Assembly (NCBI GenBank): GCA_031769625.1
Contig: JAUIMM010001416.1
Coordinates: forward strand, 124,001-188,000
Origin: Taudactylus pleione
Taxonomy: Eukaryota > Chordata > Amphibia > Anura > Myobatrachidae
Reading direction: 5' to 3'
DNA: 64,000 bases
The notes under the pieces are model-generated. The model had not been told where the DNA came from. It ran no database searches and worked only from the letters and a program-made list of their open reading frames with translations. Of the stretch, positions 16,240 to 31,406 are shown piece after piece. Position numbers and translations under genes: made by a program. Position 1 is the first letter of the stretch; each line of letters begins with the position of its first letter.

Positions 16240-18440
16240 ATATAATATGCTGCACTATACTGTGATATCATATGCTGCACTATACTGTACCGTGATATCA
16301 TATGCTGCACTATACTGTACTGTGATATCATATTCTACACTATACTATACTGTGATATCATATATTGCACTATACTGTATTGTGATATATGCTGCACTAT
16401 ACTGTACTATGATATATGCTGCACTATACTGTACTGTGATATCATATGCTGCACTATACTGTACTGTGATATATGCTACACTATACTGTACTGTGATATC
16501 ATATGCTGCACTATACTATACTGTGATATCATATGCTGCACTATACTGTACTGTGATATAATATGCTATACTATACTGTACTGTGATATCATATGCTGCA
16601 CTATACTGTGATATCATATGCTGCACTATACTGTACTGTACTGTGATATAATATGCTGCACAGTATAGTATAGTGTAGAATATGATATCACAGTACAGTA
16701 TAGTGCAGCATATGATATCACAGTACAGTATCACTGTACTGTGATATATGCTGCACTATACTGTACTGTGATATCATATTCTACACTATACTATACTGTG
16801 ATATCATATGCTACACTATACTGTACTGTGATATCATATGCTGCACTATACTGTACTGTGATATCATATGCTGCACTATACTGTACTGTGATATCATATT
16901 CTACACTATACTATACTGTGATATCATATATTGCACTATACTGTACTGTGATATATGCTGCACTATAGTATACTGTGATATCATATGCTACACTATACTG
17001 TACTGTTGTATCATATGCTGCACTATACTATACTGTTATATCATATGCTGCACTATTCTATACTGTGATATATGCTGCACAATACTTTACTGTGATATCA
17101 TATGCTGCACTATAGTATACTGTGATATCATATGCTACACTATACTATACTGTGATATCATATGCTGCACTATACTGTACTGTGATATCATATGCTGCAC
17201 TATACTATACTGTGACATATGCTGCACTATACTGTACTGTGATATATGCTGCACTATACTATAATGTGATATCATATGCTACACTATACTATACTGTGAT
17301 ATCATATGCTGCACTATACTGTACTGTGATATCATATGCTACACTATACTGTACTGTGATATCATATGCTGCACTATACTGTAATATCATATGCTGCACT
17401 ATACTGTACTGTGATATCATATGCCGCTCTATACTGTACTGTGATATCATATGCTGCACTATACTGTACTATTATATCATATGCTGCACTATACTGTACT
17501 GTGATATCATATGCTGCTCTATACTGTACTGTGATATATGCTGCCCTATACTGTTCTCATATATATTCTACACTATACTGTACTGTGATATCATATGCTG
17601 CACTGTACTGTACTGTGATATATGCTACACTATACTGTACTGTGATATCATATGCTGCACTATACTGTACTGTGATATATGCTGCACTATACTGTACTGT
17701 GATATATGCTGCACTATACTGTACTGTGATATCATATGCTGCACTATACTGTACTGTTATATCATATGCTGCACTAAACTGTACTGTGATATCATATGCT
17801 GCACTATACTATAATGTGATATATGCTGCACTATACTGTACTGTGATATATGCTACACTATACTGTACTGTGATATCATATGCTGCACTATACTATACTG
17901 TGATATCATATGCTGCACTATACTGTACTGTGATATAATATGCTACACTATACTGTACTGTGATATCATATGCTGCACTATACTGTACTGTGATATCATA
18001 TGCTACACTATACTATACTGTGATATCATATACTGCACTATACTATACTGTGATATATGCTGCACTATACTGTACTGTACTGTGATATAATATGCTGCAC
18101 TATACTGTGATATCATATGCTGCACTATACTATACTGTGATATATGCTGCACTATACTGTACCGTGATATCATATGCTGCACTATACTGTACTGTGATAT
18201 CATATTCTACACTATACTATACTGTGATATATATTGCACTATACTGTACTATGATATATGCTGCACTATACTGTACTATGATATATGCTGCACTATACTG
18301 TATTGTGATATCATATGCTGCACTATACTGTACTGTGATATATGCTACACTATACTGTACTGTGATATCATATGCTGCACTATACTATACTGTGATATCA
18401 TATGCTGCACTATACTGTACTGTGATATAATATGCTATAC
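16240..18440. repeat. Higher-order duplication, offset about 1.87 kb
   Basis: The unit order at about 16240-16570 (ATTCTACAC, then ATATTGCAC, then a TATTGTG unit, then CTATGATATATG) recurs at about 18105-18440. In the second copy one unit near 18230 is shortened by 3 bp. A related pair with the rare CATATGCCGCTC unit lies at about 17415 and 18660. Confidence 0.7.
16661..16730 (-). repeat. Inverted 70-bp segment inside the minisatellite
   Basis: All other units read on the plus strand, but here about 2.3 units are reversed. The stretch reads CAGTATAGTATAGTGTAGAA, then TATGATATCACAGTACAGTA, then TAGTGCAGCA and so on. Its reverse complement matches the forward units at about 16281-16350 that carry the ATTCTACAC variant, with one visible difference. 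Forward units resume at 16731. A local inversion or templated strand switch from a neighbouring unit explains it. Confidence 0.9.
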
Positions 18441-20689
18441 TATACTGTACTGTGATATCATATGCTGCACTATACTGTACTGTGATATCATATTCTACAC
18501 TATACTATACTGTGATATCATATGCTACAGTATACTGTACTGTGATATCATATGCTGCACTATACTGTACTGTGATATATGCTGCACTATACTGTACTGT
18601 GATATCATATGCTGCACTATACTGTAATATCATATGCTGCACTATACTGTACTGTGATATCATATGCCGCTCTATACTGTACTGTGATATCATATGCTGC
18701 ACTATACTGTACTATTATATCATATCCTGCACTATACTGTACTGTGATATCATATGCTGCACTATACTCTACTGTGATATATGCTACACTATACTGTACT
18801 GTGATATCATATACTGCTCTATACTGTACTGTGATATATGCTGCCCTATACTGTTCTCTGATATATGCTGCACTGTACTGTACTGTGATATATGCTACAC
18901 TATACTGTACTGTGATATCATATGCTGCACTATACTGTACTGTGATATATGCTGCACTATACTGTACTGTGTTATATGCTGCACTATACTGTACTGTGAT
19001 ATCATATGCTGCACTATACTGTACTGTTATATCATATGCTGCACTATACTGTACTGTGATATCATATGCTGCACTATACTATAATGTGATATATGCTACA
19101 CTATACTGGACTGTGATATATGCTGCTCTATACTGTACTGTGATATCATATGCTGCACTATACTGTACTGTGATATATACTACACTATACTGTACTGTGA
19201 TATATGCTGCACTATACTGTACTGTGATATCATATGCTACACTATACTGTACTGTGATATCTTATGCTGCACTATACTCTACTGTGATATATGCTACACT
19301 ATACTGTACTGTGATATATGCTGCACTATACTGTACTGTGATATCATATGCTGCACTATACTCTACTGTGATATATGCTACACTATACTGTACTGTGATA
19401 TATGCTGCACTATACTGTACTGGGATATCATATGCATGCTTCATACTGTACTGTGATATATGCTGCACTATACTGTACTGTGATATATGCTACACTATAC
19501 TGTACTGTGATATATGCTGCACTATACTGTACTGTGATATAATATGCTGCACTATACTATACTGTGATATATGCTGCACTATACTGTACTGTGATATATG
19601 CTGCACTATACTGTACTGTGATATCATATGCATGCTTCATACTGTACTGTGATATATGCTGCTCTATACTGTACTGTGATATCTGCTGCACTATACTGTG
19701 CTGTGATATCATATGCTACACTATACTGTGCTGTGATATCATATGCTGCACTATACTGTACTGTGATATATGCTGCACTATACTGTACTGTGATATCATA
19801 TGCTGCACTATACTGTACTGTTATATCATATGCTACACTATACTGTACTGTGATATCATATGCATGCTTCATACTGTACTGTGATATATGCTGCTCTATA
19901 CTGTACTGTGATATCTGCTACACTATACTGTACTGTGATATCATATGCTACACTATACTGTACTGTGATATCATATGCTGCACTATACTGTACTGTGATA
20001 TCATATGCTGCACTATACTATACTATGATATATGCTGCACTATACTGTACTGTGATATCATATGCTGCACTATACTGTACTGTTATATCATATGCTGCAC
20101 TATACTGTACTGTGATATCATATGCTGCACTATACTCTACTGTGATATATGCTACACTATACTGTACTGTGATATCATATGCTGCACTATACTGTACTGT
20201 TATATCATATGCTGCACTATACTGTACTGTGATATCATATGCTGCACTATACTCTACTGTGATATCATATGCTGCACTATACTGTACTGTGATATCATAT
20301 GCTGCACTATACTGTACTGTGATACATGCTACACTATACTGTACTGTGATATCATATGCTACACTATACTGTACTGTGATATATGCTGCACTATACTGTG
20401 ATATATGCTGCACTATACTGTACTGTGATATCATATGCTACACTATACTATGCTGTGATATCATATGCTGCACTATACTATACTGTGATATCATATGCTA
20501 CACTATACTATGCTGTGATATCATATGCTACACTATACTATGCTGTGATATCATATGCTGCACTATACTGTACTGTGATATCATATGCTGCACTATACTG
20601 TACTGTGATATCATATGCTGCACTATACTGTGATATCATATGCTGCACTATACTGTACTGTGATATCATATGCTGCACTATACTGTGAT

Positions 20690-22750
20690 ATCATATGCTG
20701 CTCTATACTGTACTGTGATATCATATGCTGCACTATACTGTACTGTGATATCATATGCTGCACTATACTGTACTGTGATATCATATGCTGCACTATACTG
20801 TGATATCATATGCTGCTCTATACTGTACTGTGATATTATATGCTGCACTATACTGTGATATCATATGCTGCACTTTACTGTGATATCATATGCTGCACTA
20901 TACTGTACTGTGATATCATATGCTGCACTATACTGTGATATCATATGCTGCACTATACTGTGATATCATATGCTGCACTATACTGTACTGTGATATCATA
21001 TGCTCCACTATACTGTGATATCATATGCTGCACTATACTGTACTGTGATATCATATGCTGCACTCTACTGTACTGTGATATCATATGCTGCACTCTACTG
21101 TACTGTGATATATGCTGCCCTATACTGTACTGTGATATCATATGCTACACTATACTGTACTGTGATATCATATGCTGCTCTATACTGTACTGTGATATCA
21201 TATGCTGCACTATACTGTACTGTGATATATGGTGCACTATACTGTACTGTGATATCATATGCTGCACTATACTGTACTGTGATATATGCTACACTATACT
21301 GTATTGTGATATCATATGCTGCTCTATACTGTACTGTGATATCATATGCTACACTTTACTGTACTGTGATATCATATGCTGCACTATACTGTACTGTGAT
21401 ATATGCTGCACTATACTATACTGTGATATATGCTACACTATACTGTACTGTGATATCATATGCTGCACTATACTGTACTGTGATATATGCTGCACTATAC
21501 TATGATATATGCTGCACTATACTGTACTGTGAAATCATATGCTGCACTATACTCTACTGTGAGATATGCTACACTATACTGTACTGTGATATCATATGCT
21601 GCACTATACTCTACTGTGATATATGCTACACTATACTGTACTGTGATATCATATGCTGCACTATACTGTACTGTGATATCATATGCTGCACTATACTGTA
21701 CTGTGATATCATATGCTGCACTATACTGTGATATCATATGCTGCACTATACTGTACTGTGATATCATATGCTGCACTATACTGTGATATCATATGCTGCT
21801 CTATACTGTACTGTGATATCATATGCTGCACTATACTGTACTGTGATATCATATGCTGCTCTATACTGTACTGTGATATCATATGCTGCACTATACTGTG
21901 ATATCATATGCTGCTCTATACTGTACTGTGATATCATATGCTGCACTATACTGTGATATCATATGCTGCACTATACTGTACTGTGATATCATATGCTGCA
22001 CTATACTGAGATATCATATGCTGCACTATACTGTACTGTGATATCATATGCTGCACTATACTGTGATATCATATGCTGCACTATACTGTACTGTGATATC
22101 ATATGCTGCACTATACTGTGATATCATATGCTGCACTTTACTGTGATATCATATGCTGCACTATACTGTACTGTGATATCATATGCTGCACTATACTGTG
22201 ATATCATATGCTGCACTATACTGTGATATCATATGCTGCACTATACTGTACTGTGATATCATATGCTGCACTATACTGTACTGTGATATCATATGCTGCA
22301 CTATACTGTACTGTGATATCATATGCTGCTCTATACTGCACTGTGATATATGCTGCCCTATACTGTACTGTGATATCATATGCTACACTATACTGTACTG
22401 TGATATCATATGCTGCTCTATACTGTACTGTGATATCATATGCTGCACTATACTGTACTGTGATATATGGTGCACTATACTGTACTGTGATATCATATGC
22501 TGCACTATACTGTACTGTGATATATGCTACACTATACTGTATTGTGATATCATATGCTGCTCCTTACTGTACTGTGATATCATATGCTACACTTTACTGT
22601 ACTGTGATATCATATGCTGCACTATACTGTACTGTGATATATGCTGCACTATACTATACTGTGATATATGCTACACTATACTGTACTGTGATATCATATG
22701 CTGCACTATACTGTACTGTGATATATGCTGCACTATACTATGATATATGC
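20690..22750. repeat. Higher-order duplication, offset about 1238 bp
   Basis: About 20945-21505 and 22183-22743 carry the same ordered variants: GATATATGGTGCAC at about 21227 and 22465, TATTGTG at about 21302 and 22540, and the CTATACTATGATATATG junction at about 21498 and 22736. Upstream the match continues with one 25-bp unit gained or lost, which changes the offset from 1238 to 1263. Confidence 0.85.
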
Positions 22751-22979
22751 TGCACTATACTGTACTGTGATATCATATGCTACACTTTACTGTACTGTGA
22801 TATCATATGCTGCACTATACTGTACTGTGATATATGCTGCACTATACTCTACTGTGATATATGCTACACTATACTGTACTGTGATATCATATGCTGCACT
22901 ATACTGTACTGTGATATCATATGCTGCACTATACTCTTCTGTGATATATGCTACACTATACTGTACTGTGATATATGCT

Positions 22980-25900
22980 GCCCTATACTGTACTGTGATA
23001 TATGCTACACTATACTGTACTGTGATATCATATGCTGCTCTATACTGTACTGTGATATATGCTGCACTATACTGTACTGTGACATATGCTACACTATACT
23101 GTACTGTGATATATGCTGCACTATACTGTACTGTGATATATGCTGCACTATACTGTACTGTGATATATGCTGCACTATACTGTACTGTGATATCATATGC
23201 TGCACTATATTGTACTGTGATATCATATGCTGCACTATACTATGCTGTGATATCATATGCTGCAGTATACTATACTGTGATATCATATGCTACACTATAC
23301 TATGCTGTGATATCATATGCTGCACTATACTATACTGTGATATCATATGCTGCACTATACTATGCTGTGATATCATATGCTACACTATACTATGCTGTGA
23401 TATCATATGCTGCACTATTTTATACTGTGATATCATATGCTACACTATACTATGCTGTGATATCATATGCTACACTATACTATGCTGTGATATCATATGC
23501 TGCACTATACTATACTGTACTGTGATATCATATGCTGCACTATACTGTACTGTGATATCATATGCTGCACTATACTGTACTGTGATATCATATGCTGCAC
23601 TATACTGTGATATCATATGCTGCTCTATACTGTACTGTGATATCATATGCTGCACTATACTGTACTGTGATATCATATGCTGCACTATACTGTGATATCA
23701 TATGCTGCTCTATACTGTACTGTGATATCATATGCTGCACTATTCTGTGATATCATATGCTGCACTATACTGTACTGTGATATCATGCTGCACTATACTG
23801 TTATATCACATGCTGCACTGTACTGTACTGTGATATCATATGCTGCACTATACTCTACTGTGATATATGCTACACTATACTGTACTGTGATATATGCTGC
23901 CCTGTACTGTGATATATGCTACACTATACTGTACTGTGATATCATATGCTACACTATACTGTACTGTGATATATGCTGCACTATACTATACTGTGATATC
24001 ATATGCTACACTATACTATGCTGTGATATCATATGCTACACTATACTGTGATATAGGCTGCACTATACTATACTGTGATATCATATGCTGCACTATACTG
24101 TGATATCATATGCTGTACTATACTGTGATATCATATGCTGTACTATACTGTGATATCATATGCTGTACTGTACTGTGATATCATATGCTGCACTATACTG
24201 TACTGTGATATCATATGCTGCACTATACTATACTGTGATATCATATGCTACACTATACTATACTGTGATATCATATGCTGCACTATACTATACTGTGATA
24301 TCATATGCTACACTACACTATACTGTATTGTGACATATGCTGCACTATACTGTACTGTGATATATGCTGCACTATACTATGCTGTGATATCATATGCTAC
24401 ACTATACTATGCTGTGATATCATATGCTACACTATACTGTGATATAGGCTGCACTATACTATACTGTGATATCATATGCTGCTCTCTACTGTACTGTGAT
24501 ATCATATGCTGCACTATACTGTGATATCATATGCTGCACTATACTGTACTGTGATATCATATGCTGCACTATACTGTGATATCATATGCTGCACTATACT
24601 GTACTGTGATATCATATGCTGCACTATACTGTGATATCATATGCTGCACTATACTGTACTGTGATATCATATGCTGCACTATACTGTGATATCATATGCT
24701 GCACTATACTGTACTGTGATATCATATGCTGCACTATACTGTACTGTGATATCATATGCTGCACTATACTGTACTGTGATATATGCTACACTATACTGTA
24801 CTGTGATATCATATGCTGCTCTATACTGTACTGTGATATATGCTGCACTATACTGTACTGTGACATATGCTACACTATACTGTACTGTGATATATGCTGC
24901 ACTATACTGTACTGTGATATATGCTGCACTATACTGTACTGTGATATATGCTGCACTATACTGTACTGTGATATCATATGCTGCACTATATTGTACTGTG
25001 ATATCATATGCTGCACTATACTATGCTGTGATATCATATGCTGCAGTATACTATACTGTGATATCATATGCTACACTATACTATGCTGTGATATCATATG
25101 CTGCACTATACTATACTGTGATATCATATGCTGCACTATACTATGCTGTGATATCATATGCTACACTATACTATGCTGTGATATCATATGCTGCACTATT
25201 TTATACTGTGATATCATATGCTACACTATACTATGCTGTGATATCATATGCTACACTATACTATGCTGTGATATCATATGCTGCACTATACTATACTGTA
25301 CTGTGATATCATATGCTGCACTATACTGTACTGTGATATCATATGCTGCACTATACTGTACTGTGATATCATATGCTGCACTATACTGTGATATCATATG
25401 CTGCTCTATACTGTACTGTGATATCATATGCTGCACTATACTGTACTGTGATATCATATGCTGCACTATACTGTGATATCATATGCTGCTCTATACTGTA
25501 CTGTGATATCATATGCTGCACTATTCTGTGATATCATATGCTGCACTATACTGTACTGTGATATCATGCTGCACTATACTGTTATATCACATGCTGCACT
25601 GTACTGTACTGTGATATCATATGCTGCACTATACTCTACTGTGATATATGCTACACTATACTGTACTGTGATATATGCTGCCCTGTACTGTGATATATGC
25701 TACACTATACTGTACTGTGATATCATATGCTACACTATACTGTACTGTGATATATGCTGCACTATACTATACTGTGATATCATATGCTACACTATACTAT
25801 GCTGTGATATCATATGCTACACTATACTGTGATATAGGCTGCACTATACTATACTGTGATATCATATGCTGCACTATACTGTGATATCATATGCTGTACT

Positions 25901-26535
25901 ATACTGTGATATCATATGCTGTACTATACTGTGATATCATATGCTGTACTGTACTGTGATATCATATGCTGCACTATACTGTACTGTGATATCATATGCT
26001 GCACTATACTATACTGTGATATCATATGCTACACTATACTATACTGTGATATCATATGCTGCACTATACTATACTGTGATATCATATGCTACACTACACT
26101 ATACTGTACTGTGACATATGCTGCACTATACTGTACTGTGATATATGCTGCACTATACTATGCTGTGATATCATATGCTACACTATACTATGCTGTGATA
26201 TCATATGCTACACTATACTGTGATATAGGCTGCACTATACTATACTGTGATATCATATGCTGCTCTCTACTGTACTGTGATATCATATGCTGCACTATAC
26301 TGTGATATCATATGCTGCACTATACTGTACTGTGATATCATATGCTGCACTATACTGTGATATCATATGCTGCACTATACTGTACTGTGATATCATATGC
26401 TGCACTATACTGTGATATCATATGCTGCACTATACTGTACTGTGATATCATATGCTGCACTATACTGTGATATCATATGCTGCACTATACTGTACTGTGA
26501 TATCATATGCTGCACTATACTGTACTGTGATATCA
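22980..26535. repeat. Tandem direct duplication of a 1781-bp block
   Basis: The blocks at about 22980-24760 and 24761-26535 are adjacent direct copies. Rare units fall exactly 1781 bp apart: GCTGCAGTATACTAT at 23250 and 25031, GCACTATTTTATACTG, GCCCTGTACTGTG, GATATAGGCTGCAC (first copies about 24051, second about 25832), and the run of GCTGTACTATACTG units. The few differences include TATTGTGACATATG against TACTGTGACATATG near 24326 and 26107. This is the cleanest recent segmental duplication in the array. Confidence 0.92.
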
Positions 26536-29500
26536 TATATTGCACTATACTGTACTGTGATATATGCTGCACTATAGTATAGTGTGATATCATATGCGGC
26601 ACTATACTGTCCTGTGATATCATATGCTGCACTATACTATATTGTGATATATGCTGCACTATACTATACTGTGATATATGCTGCACTATACTGTACTGTG
26701 ATATCATATGCTGCACTATACTGTCCTGTGATATCATATGCTGCACTATACTGTACTGTGATATATGCTGCACTATACTGTACTGTGATATCATATGCTA
26801 CACTATACTATACTGTGATATCATATGCTGCACTATACTATACTGTGATATCATATGCTGCACTATACTATGCTGTTATATCATATGCTGCACTATACTA
26901 TACTGTTATATCATATGCTGCACTATACCATACTGTTATATCATATGCGGCACTATACTGTCCTGTGATATCATATGCTGCACTATACTGTACTGTGATA
27001 TCATATGCTGCACTATACTGTACTGTGATATCATATGCTGCACTATACTATACTGTGATATCATATGCTGCACTATACTATACTGTTATATCATATGCTG
27101 CACTATACTATGCTGTTATATCATATGCTGCACTATACTATGCTGTTATATCATATGCTACTCTATACTGTACTGTGATATATGCTGCACTATACTGTAC
27201 TGTGATATCATATGCTGCACTATACTATACTGTGATATCATATATTGCACTATACTGTATTGTGATATATGCTGCACTATTCTGTCCTGTGATATCATAT
27301 GCTGCACTATACTATACTGTTATATCATATGCTACACTATACTGTACTGTGATATATGCTGCACTATACTGTACTGTGATATATGCTGCACTATACTGTA
27401 CTGTGATATCATATGCTGCACTATACTGTACTGTGATATCATATGCTGCACTATACTATAATGTGATATCATATACTGCACTATATTGTACTGTGATATC
27501 ATATGCTGCACTATACTATGCTGTGATATCATATGCTGCAGTATACTATGCTGTGATATCATATGCTGCATTATACTATACTGTGATATATGCTACACTA
27601 TACTATGCTGTGATATCATATGCTACACTATACTATGCTGTGATATCATATGCTGCACTATTCTATACTGTGATATCATATGCTGCAATATACTATGCTG
27701 TGATATATGCTACACTATACTATGCTGTGATATCATATGCTGCACTATACTATACTGTGATATCATATGCTACACTATACTATGCTGTGATATCATATGC
27801 TACACTATACTATGCTGTGATATCATATGCTGCACTATTCTATACTGTGATATCATATGCTGCAATATACTATGCTGTGATATCATATGCTACACTATAC
27901 TATGCTGTGATATCATATGCTGCACTATACTATGCTGTGATATCATATGCTACAATATACTATGCTGTGATATATGCTGCACTATACTATACTGTACTGT
28001 GATATCATATGCTGCACTATACTGTACTGTGATATCATATGCTGCACTATACTGTACTGTGATATCATATGCTGCACTATACTGTGATTTCATATGCTGC
28101 TCTATACTGTACTGTGATATCATATGCTGCACTATACTGTGATATCATATGCAGCACTATACTGTACTGTGATATCATATGCTGCACTATTCTGTGATAT
28201 CATATGCTGCACTATACTGTACTGTGATATCATATGCTGCACTATACTGTGATATCATATGCTGCACTATACTGTACTGTGATATCATGCTGCACTATAC
28301 TGTTATATCATATGCTGCACTGTACTGTACTGTGATATCCTATGCTGCACTATACTCTACTGTGATATATGCTACACTATACTATACTGTGATATCATAT
28401 GCTACACTATACTATGCTGTGATATCATATGCTGCACTATACTATACTGTGATATCATATGCTACACTATACTATGCTGTGATATCATATGCTACACTAT
28501 ACTGTGATATATGCTGCACTATACTATACTGTGATATCATATGCTGCTCTATACTGTACTGTGATATCATATGCTGCACTATACTGTGATATCATATGCT
28601 GCACTATACTGTACTGTGATATCATATGCTGCACTATACTGTGATGTCATATGCTGCACTATACTGTACTGTGATATCATATGCTGCACTATACTGTGAT
28701 ATCATATGCTGCACTATACTGTACTGTGATATCATATGCTTCACTATGCTGTGATATCATATGCTGTACTATACTGTGATATCATATGCTGTACTATACT
28801 GTGATATCATATGCTGTACTATACTGTGATATCATATGCTGTACTGTACTGTGATATCATATGCTGCACTATACTGTACTGTGATATCATATGCTGCACT
28901 ATACTATACTGTGATATCATATGCTACACTACACTATACTGTACTGTGACATTTGCTGCACTATACTGTACTGTGATATATGCTGCACTATACTATGCTG
29001 TGATATCATATGCTGCACTATACTGTACTGTGATATCATATGCTGCACTATACTGTACTGTGATATCATATATTGCACTATACTGTACTGTGATATATGC
29101 TGCACTATAGTATAGTGTGATATCATATGCGGCACTATACTGTCCTGTGATATCATATGCTGCACTATACTATACTGTGATATATGCTGCACTATACTAT
29201 ACTGTGATATATGCTGCACTATACTGTACTGTGATATCATATGCTGCACTATACTGTACTGTGATATATGCTGCACTATACTGTACTGTGATATCATATG
29301 CTACACTATACTATACTGTGATATCATATGCTGCACTATACTATACTGTTATATCATATGCTGCACTATACTATGCTGTTATATCATATGCTGCACTATA
29401 CTGTCCTGTGATATCATATGCTGCACTATACTGTACTGTGATATCATATGCTGCACTATACTGTACTGTGATATCATATGTTGCACTATACTATACTGTG

Positions 29501-29660
29501 ATATCATATGCTGCACTATACTATACTGTTATATCATATGCTGCACTATACTATGCTGTTATATCATATGCTGCACTATACTGTACTGTTATATCATATG
29601 CTGCACTATACTATACTGTTATATCATATGCTGCACTATACTATGCTGTTATATCATATG
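26530..29660. repeat. Higher-order duplication, offset about 2533 bp
   Basis: The distinctive run ATATTGCAC, CTATAGTATAGTGTG and CATATGCGGCAC occurs at about 26537-26602 and again at about 29070-29135. Both are followed by the same TGTCCTGTG unit and a similar order of TATACTG and TGCTGTT variants. The copies have diverged by small unit gains and losses. Confidence 0.75.
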
Positions 29661-30223
29661 CTGCACTATACTATAATGTGATATCATATGCTACACTATA
29701 CTATACTGTGATATCATATGCTACACTATACTATACTGTGATATCATATGCTGCACTATACTATACTGTTATATCATATGCTGCACTATACTATACTGTT
29801 ATATCATATGCTGCACTATACTGTGCTGTTATATCATATGCCACACTATACTGTACTGTGATATCATATGCTGCACTATACTGTACTGTGATATCATATG
29901 CTGCACTATACTGTACTGTGATATCATATGCTGCTCTATACTGTACTGTGATATATGCTGCACTATATTGTACTGTGATATATGCTACACTATACTGTAC
30001 TGTGATATCATATGCTGCACTATACTGTACTGTGATATCATATGCTGCACTATACTATACTGTGATATATGCTGCACTATACTGTACTGTGATATCATAT
30101 GCTGCACTATACTATACTGTGATATAGGCTGCACTATACTGTACTGTGATATCATATGCTGCTCTATACTGTACTGTGATATCATATGCTGCACTATACC
30201 GTACTGTGATATCATATGCTGCA

Positions 30224-30700
30224 CTATACTGTGATATCATATGCTGCTCTATACTGTACTGTGATATCATATGCTGCTCTATACTGTACTGTGATATCAT
30301 ATGCTGCACTATACTGTACTGTGATATCATATGCTGCACTATACTGTGATATCATATGCTGCTCTATACTGTACTGTGATATCATATGCTGCTCTATACT
30401 GTACTGTGATATCATATGCTGCACTATACTGTACTGTGATATCATATGCTGCACTATACTGTGATATCATATGCTGCTCTATACTGTACTGTGATATCAT
30501 ATGCTGCTCTATACTGTACTGTGATATCATATGCTACACTATACTGTGATATCATATGCTGCTCTATACTGTACTGTGATATCATATGCTGCACTATACT
30601 GTGATATCATATGCTGCTCTATACTGTACTGTGATATCATATGCTGCTCTATACTGTACTGTGATATCATATGCTACACTATACTGTACTGTGATATCAT
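30224..30700. repeat. 115-bp four-unit super-repeat at the array end
   Basis: Units of 30+30+30+25 bp form a 115-bp period here. Two CTGCTC units are followed by two CTGCAC units and then a short TACTGTG unit, and the pattern repeats at an offset of 115 bp and then decays. Similar 55-bp dimers (30+25) occur at about 21870-22260, 24520-24710 and 26290-26480. Confidence 0.8.
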
Positions 30701-30757
30701 ATGCTGCAATATACTATACTGTGATATCATATGCTGCACTATACTATGCTGTTATAA

Positions 30758-31257
30758 TATATGTCATGACTCATGACCTAAATGCCCCCCAACTCATTAC
30801 TAACCTGCAGCTCAGCTCTCCCAGGGTAGTAGCCCTAATGTACTTATTACAGCCTGTGTCAGCTTCCCAGTATATAAGTGCTTAAAACTGACAGAACACA
30901 CAGTCTACAAACCTATTATATGGTTAGAATGGACTGAATGATAAAAAGATATAATAGGTCTTAGTTAATGATAAAACCTGTATGAGGAATGTGCCGTTTA
31001 AAGCCTGACAGGAGGAATCCCGGCCGCTTAGCAACTGTAACCAAATTGAGCATAAGAAGGAGGACGTCCAGCAAATCCAAAAGTTAAAAATTAAAAAGTG
31101 GGAGGCACATATAGAAACCGTTGTAATTCCTGCACCGGTCACCTGATTTGGATGTAATTACCCTCAAATTAAATCTGGAAGTCTGCAGGTAAATCACATC
31201 TTGTTTGTTTCATTTCACAGCCATTGTGGTGGTGACTAGAGGCCAAAATATGAAAAT
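30758..31257. other. Single-copy flank between the array and the DIRS element
   Basis: There is no tandem structure and no convincing coding frame. A TATATAAG string lies at 30871-30878, followed by a GACAGAACACAC stretch, which could be the core of an old LTR or promoter, but no paired LTR or terminal motif is visible. I recognise nothing else. Confidence 0.5.
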
Positions 31258-31406
31258 TACTTCAGGGTCCATAGGGGGTCCACAGGGTTGACCTTGGGGT
31301 ATAGCTGGATCTGGATCCACGGGCACCACGCAGTTAAAGCTTTGCTGCTCCCAGGATGCACTTGGGTCCGTCCTCCTCTATACCCCGCCCCCGGCCACAG
31401 GCACCT
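31258..31406 (+). repeat. Left inverted terminal repeat of the DIRS element
   Basis: It starts TACTTCAGGGTCCATAGGG and is nearly the reverse complement of 39138-39270. Shared segments include GGTTGACCTTGGGGTATAGC and AGGATGCACTTGGGTCC. One local difference is an extra GG in CCATAGGGGGTCC. The pairing ends near CCACAGGCACCT. Confidence 0.9.

Larger units (their letters stand above)
1..30757. repeat. 30.8-kb minisatellite array, unit about 30 bp
   Basis: This is an uninterrupted head-to-tail array. A typical 30-bp unit lies at 20593-20622 and contains CTATACTGTACTGTG followed by GATATCATATG and CTGCA. Frequent length classes are 27 bp (GATATCATATGC shortened to GATATATGC), 25 bp (the TACTG step lost) and 22 bp (both losses). 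Point variants include CTACAC for CTGCAC, TATGCTG for TGTACTG, TTTTATGC, TTGAAC and CTGCTC. The array starts before the window and ends abruptly at a single-copy junction near 30757. Units of 30 and 27 bp keep reading frames open over hundreds of codons, but the peptides are only decamer or nonamer repeats, so no gene is called. The function is unknown; satellite or heterochromatic DNA is the simplest reading. Confidence 0.97.

Noticed and set aside
7..30700. Very long open frames (up to 594 codons) in the first array, in several frames and on both strands
   Set aside because: They are repeats of AALYCTVISY-type or CDIICCTILY-type peptides. Units of 30 and 27 bp preserve frame and contain no stops, so open frames are expected without selection.
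1..30757. CRISPR-like array of regular repeats
   Set aside because: There are no unique spacers: repeat units abut each other directly. The surrounding elements are eukaryotic retrotransposons.
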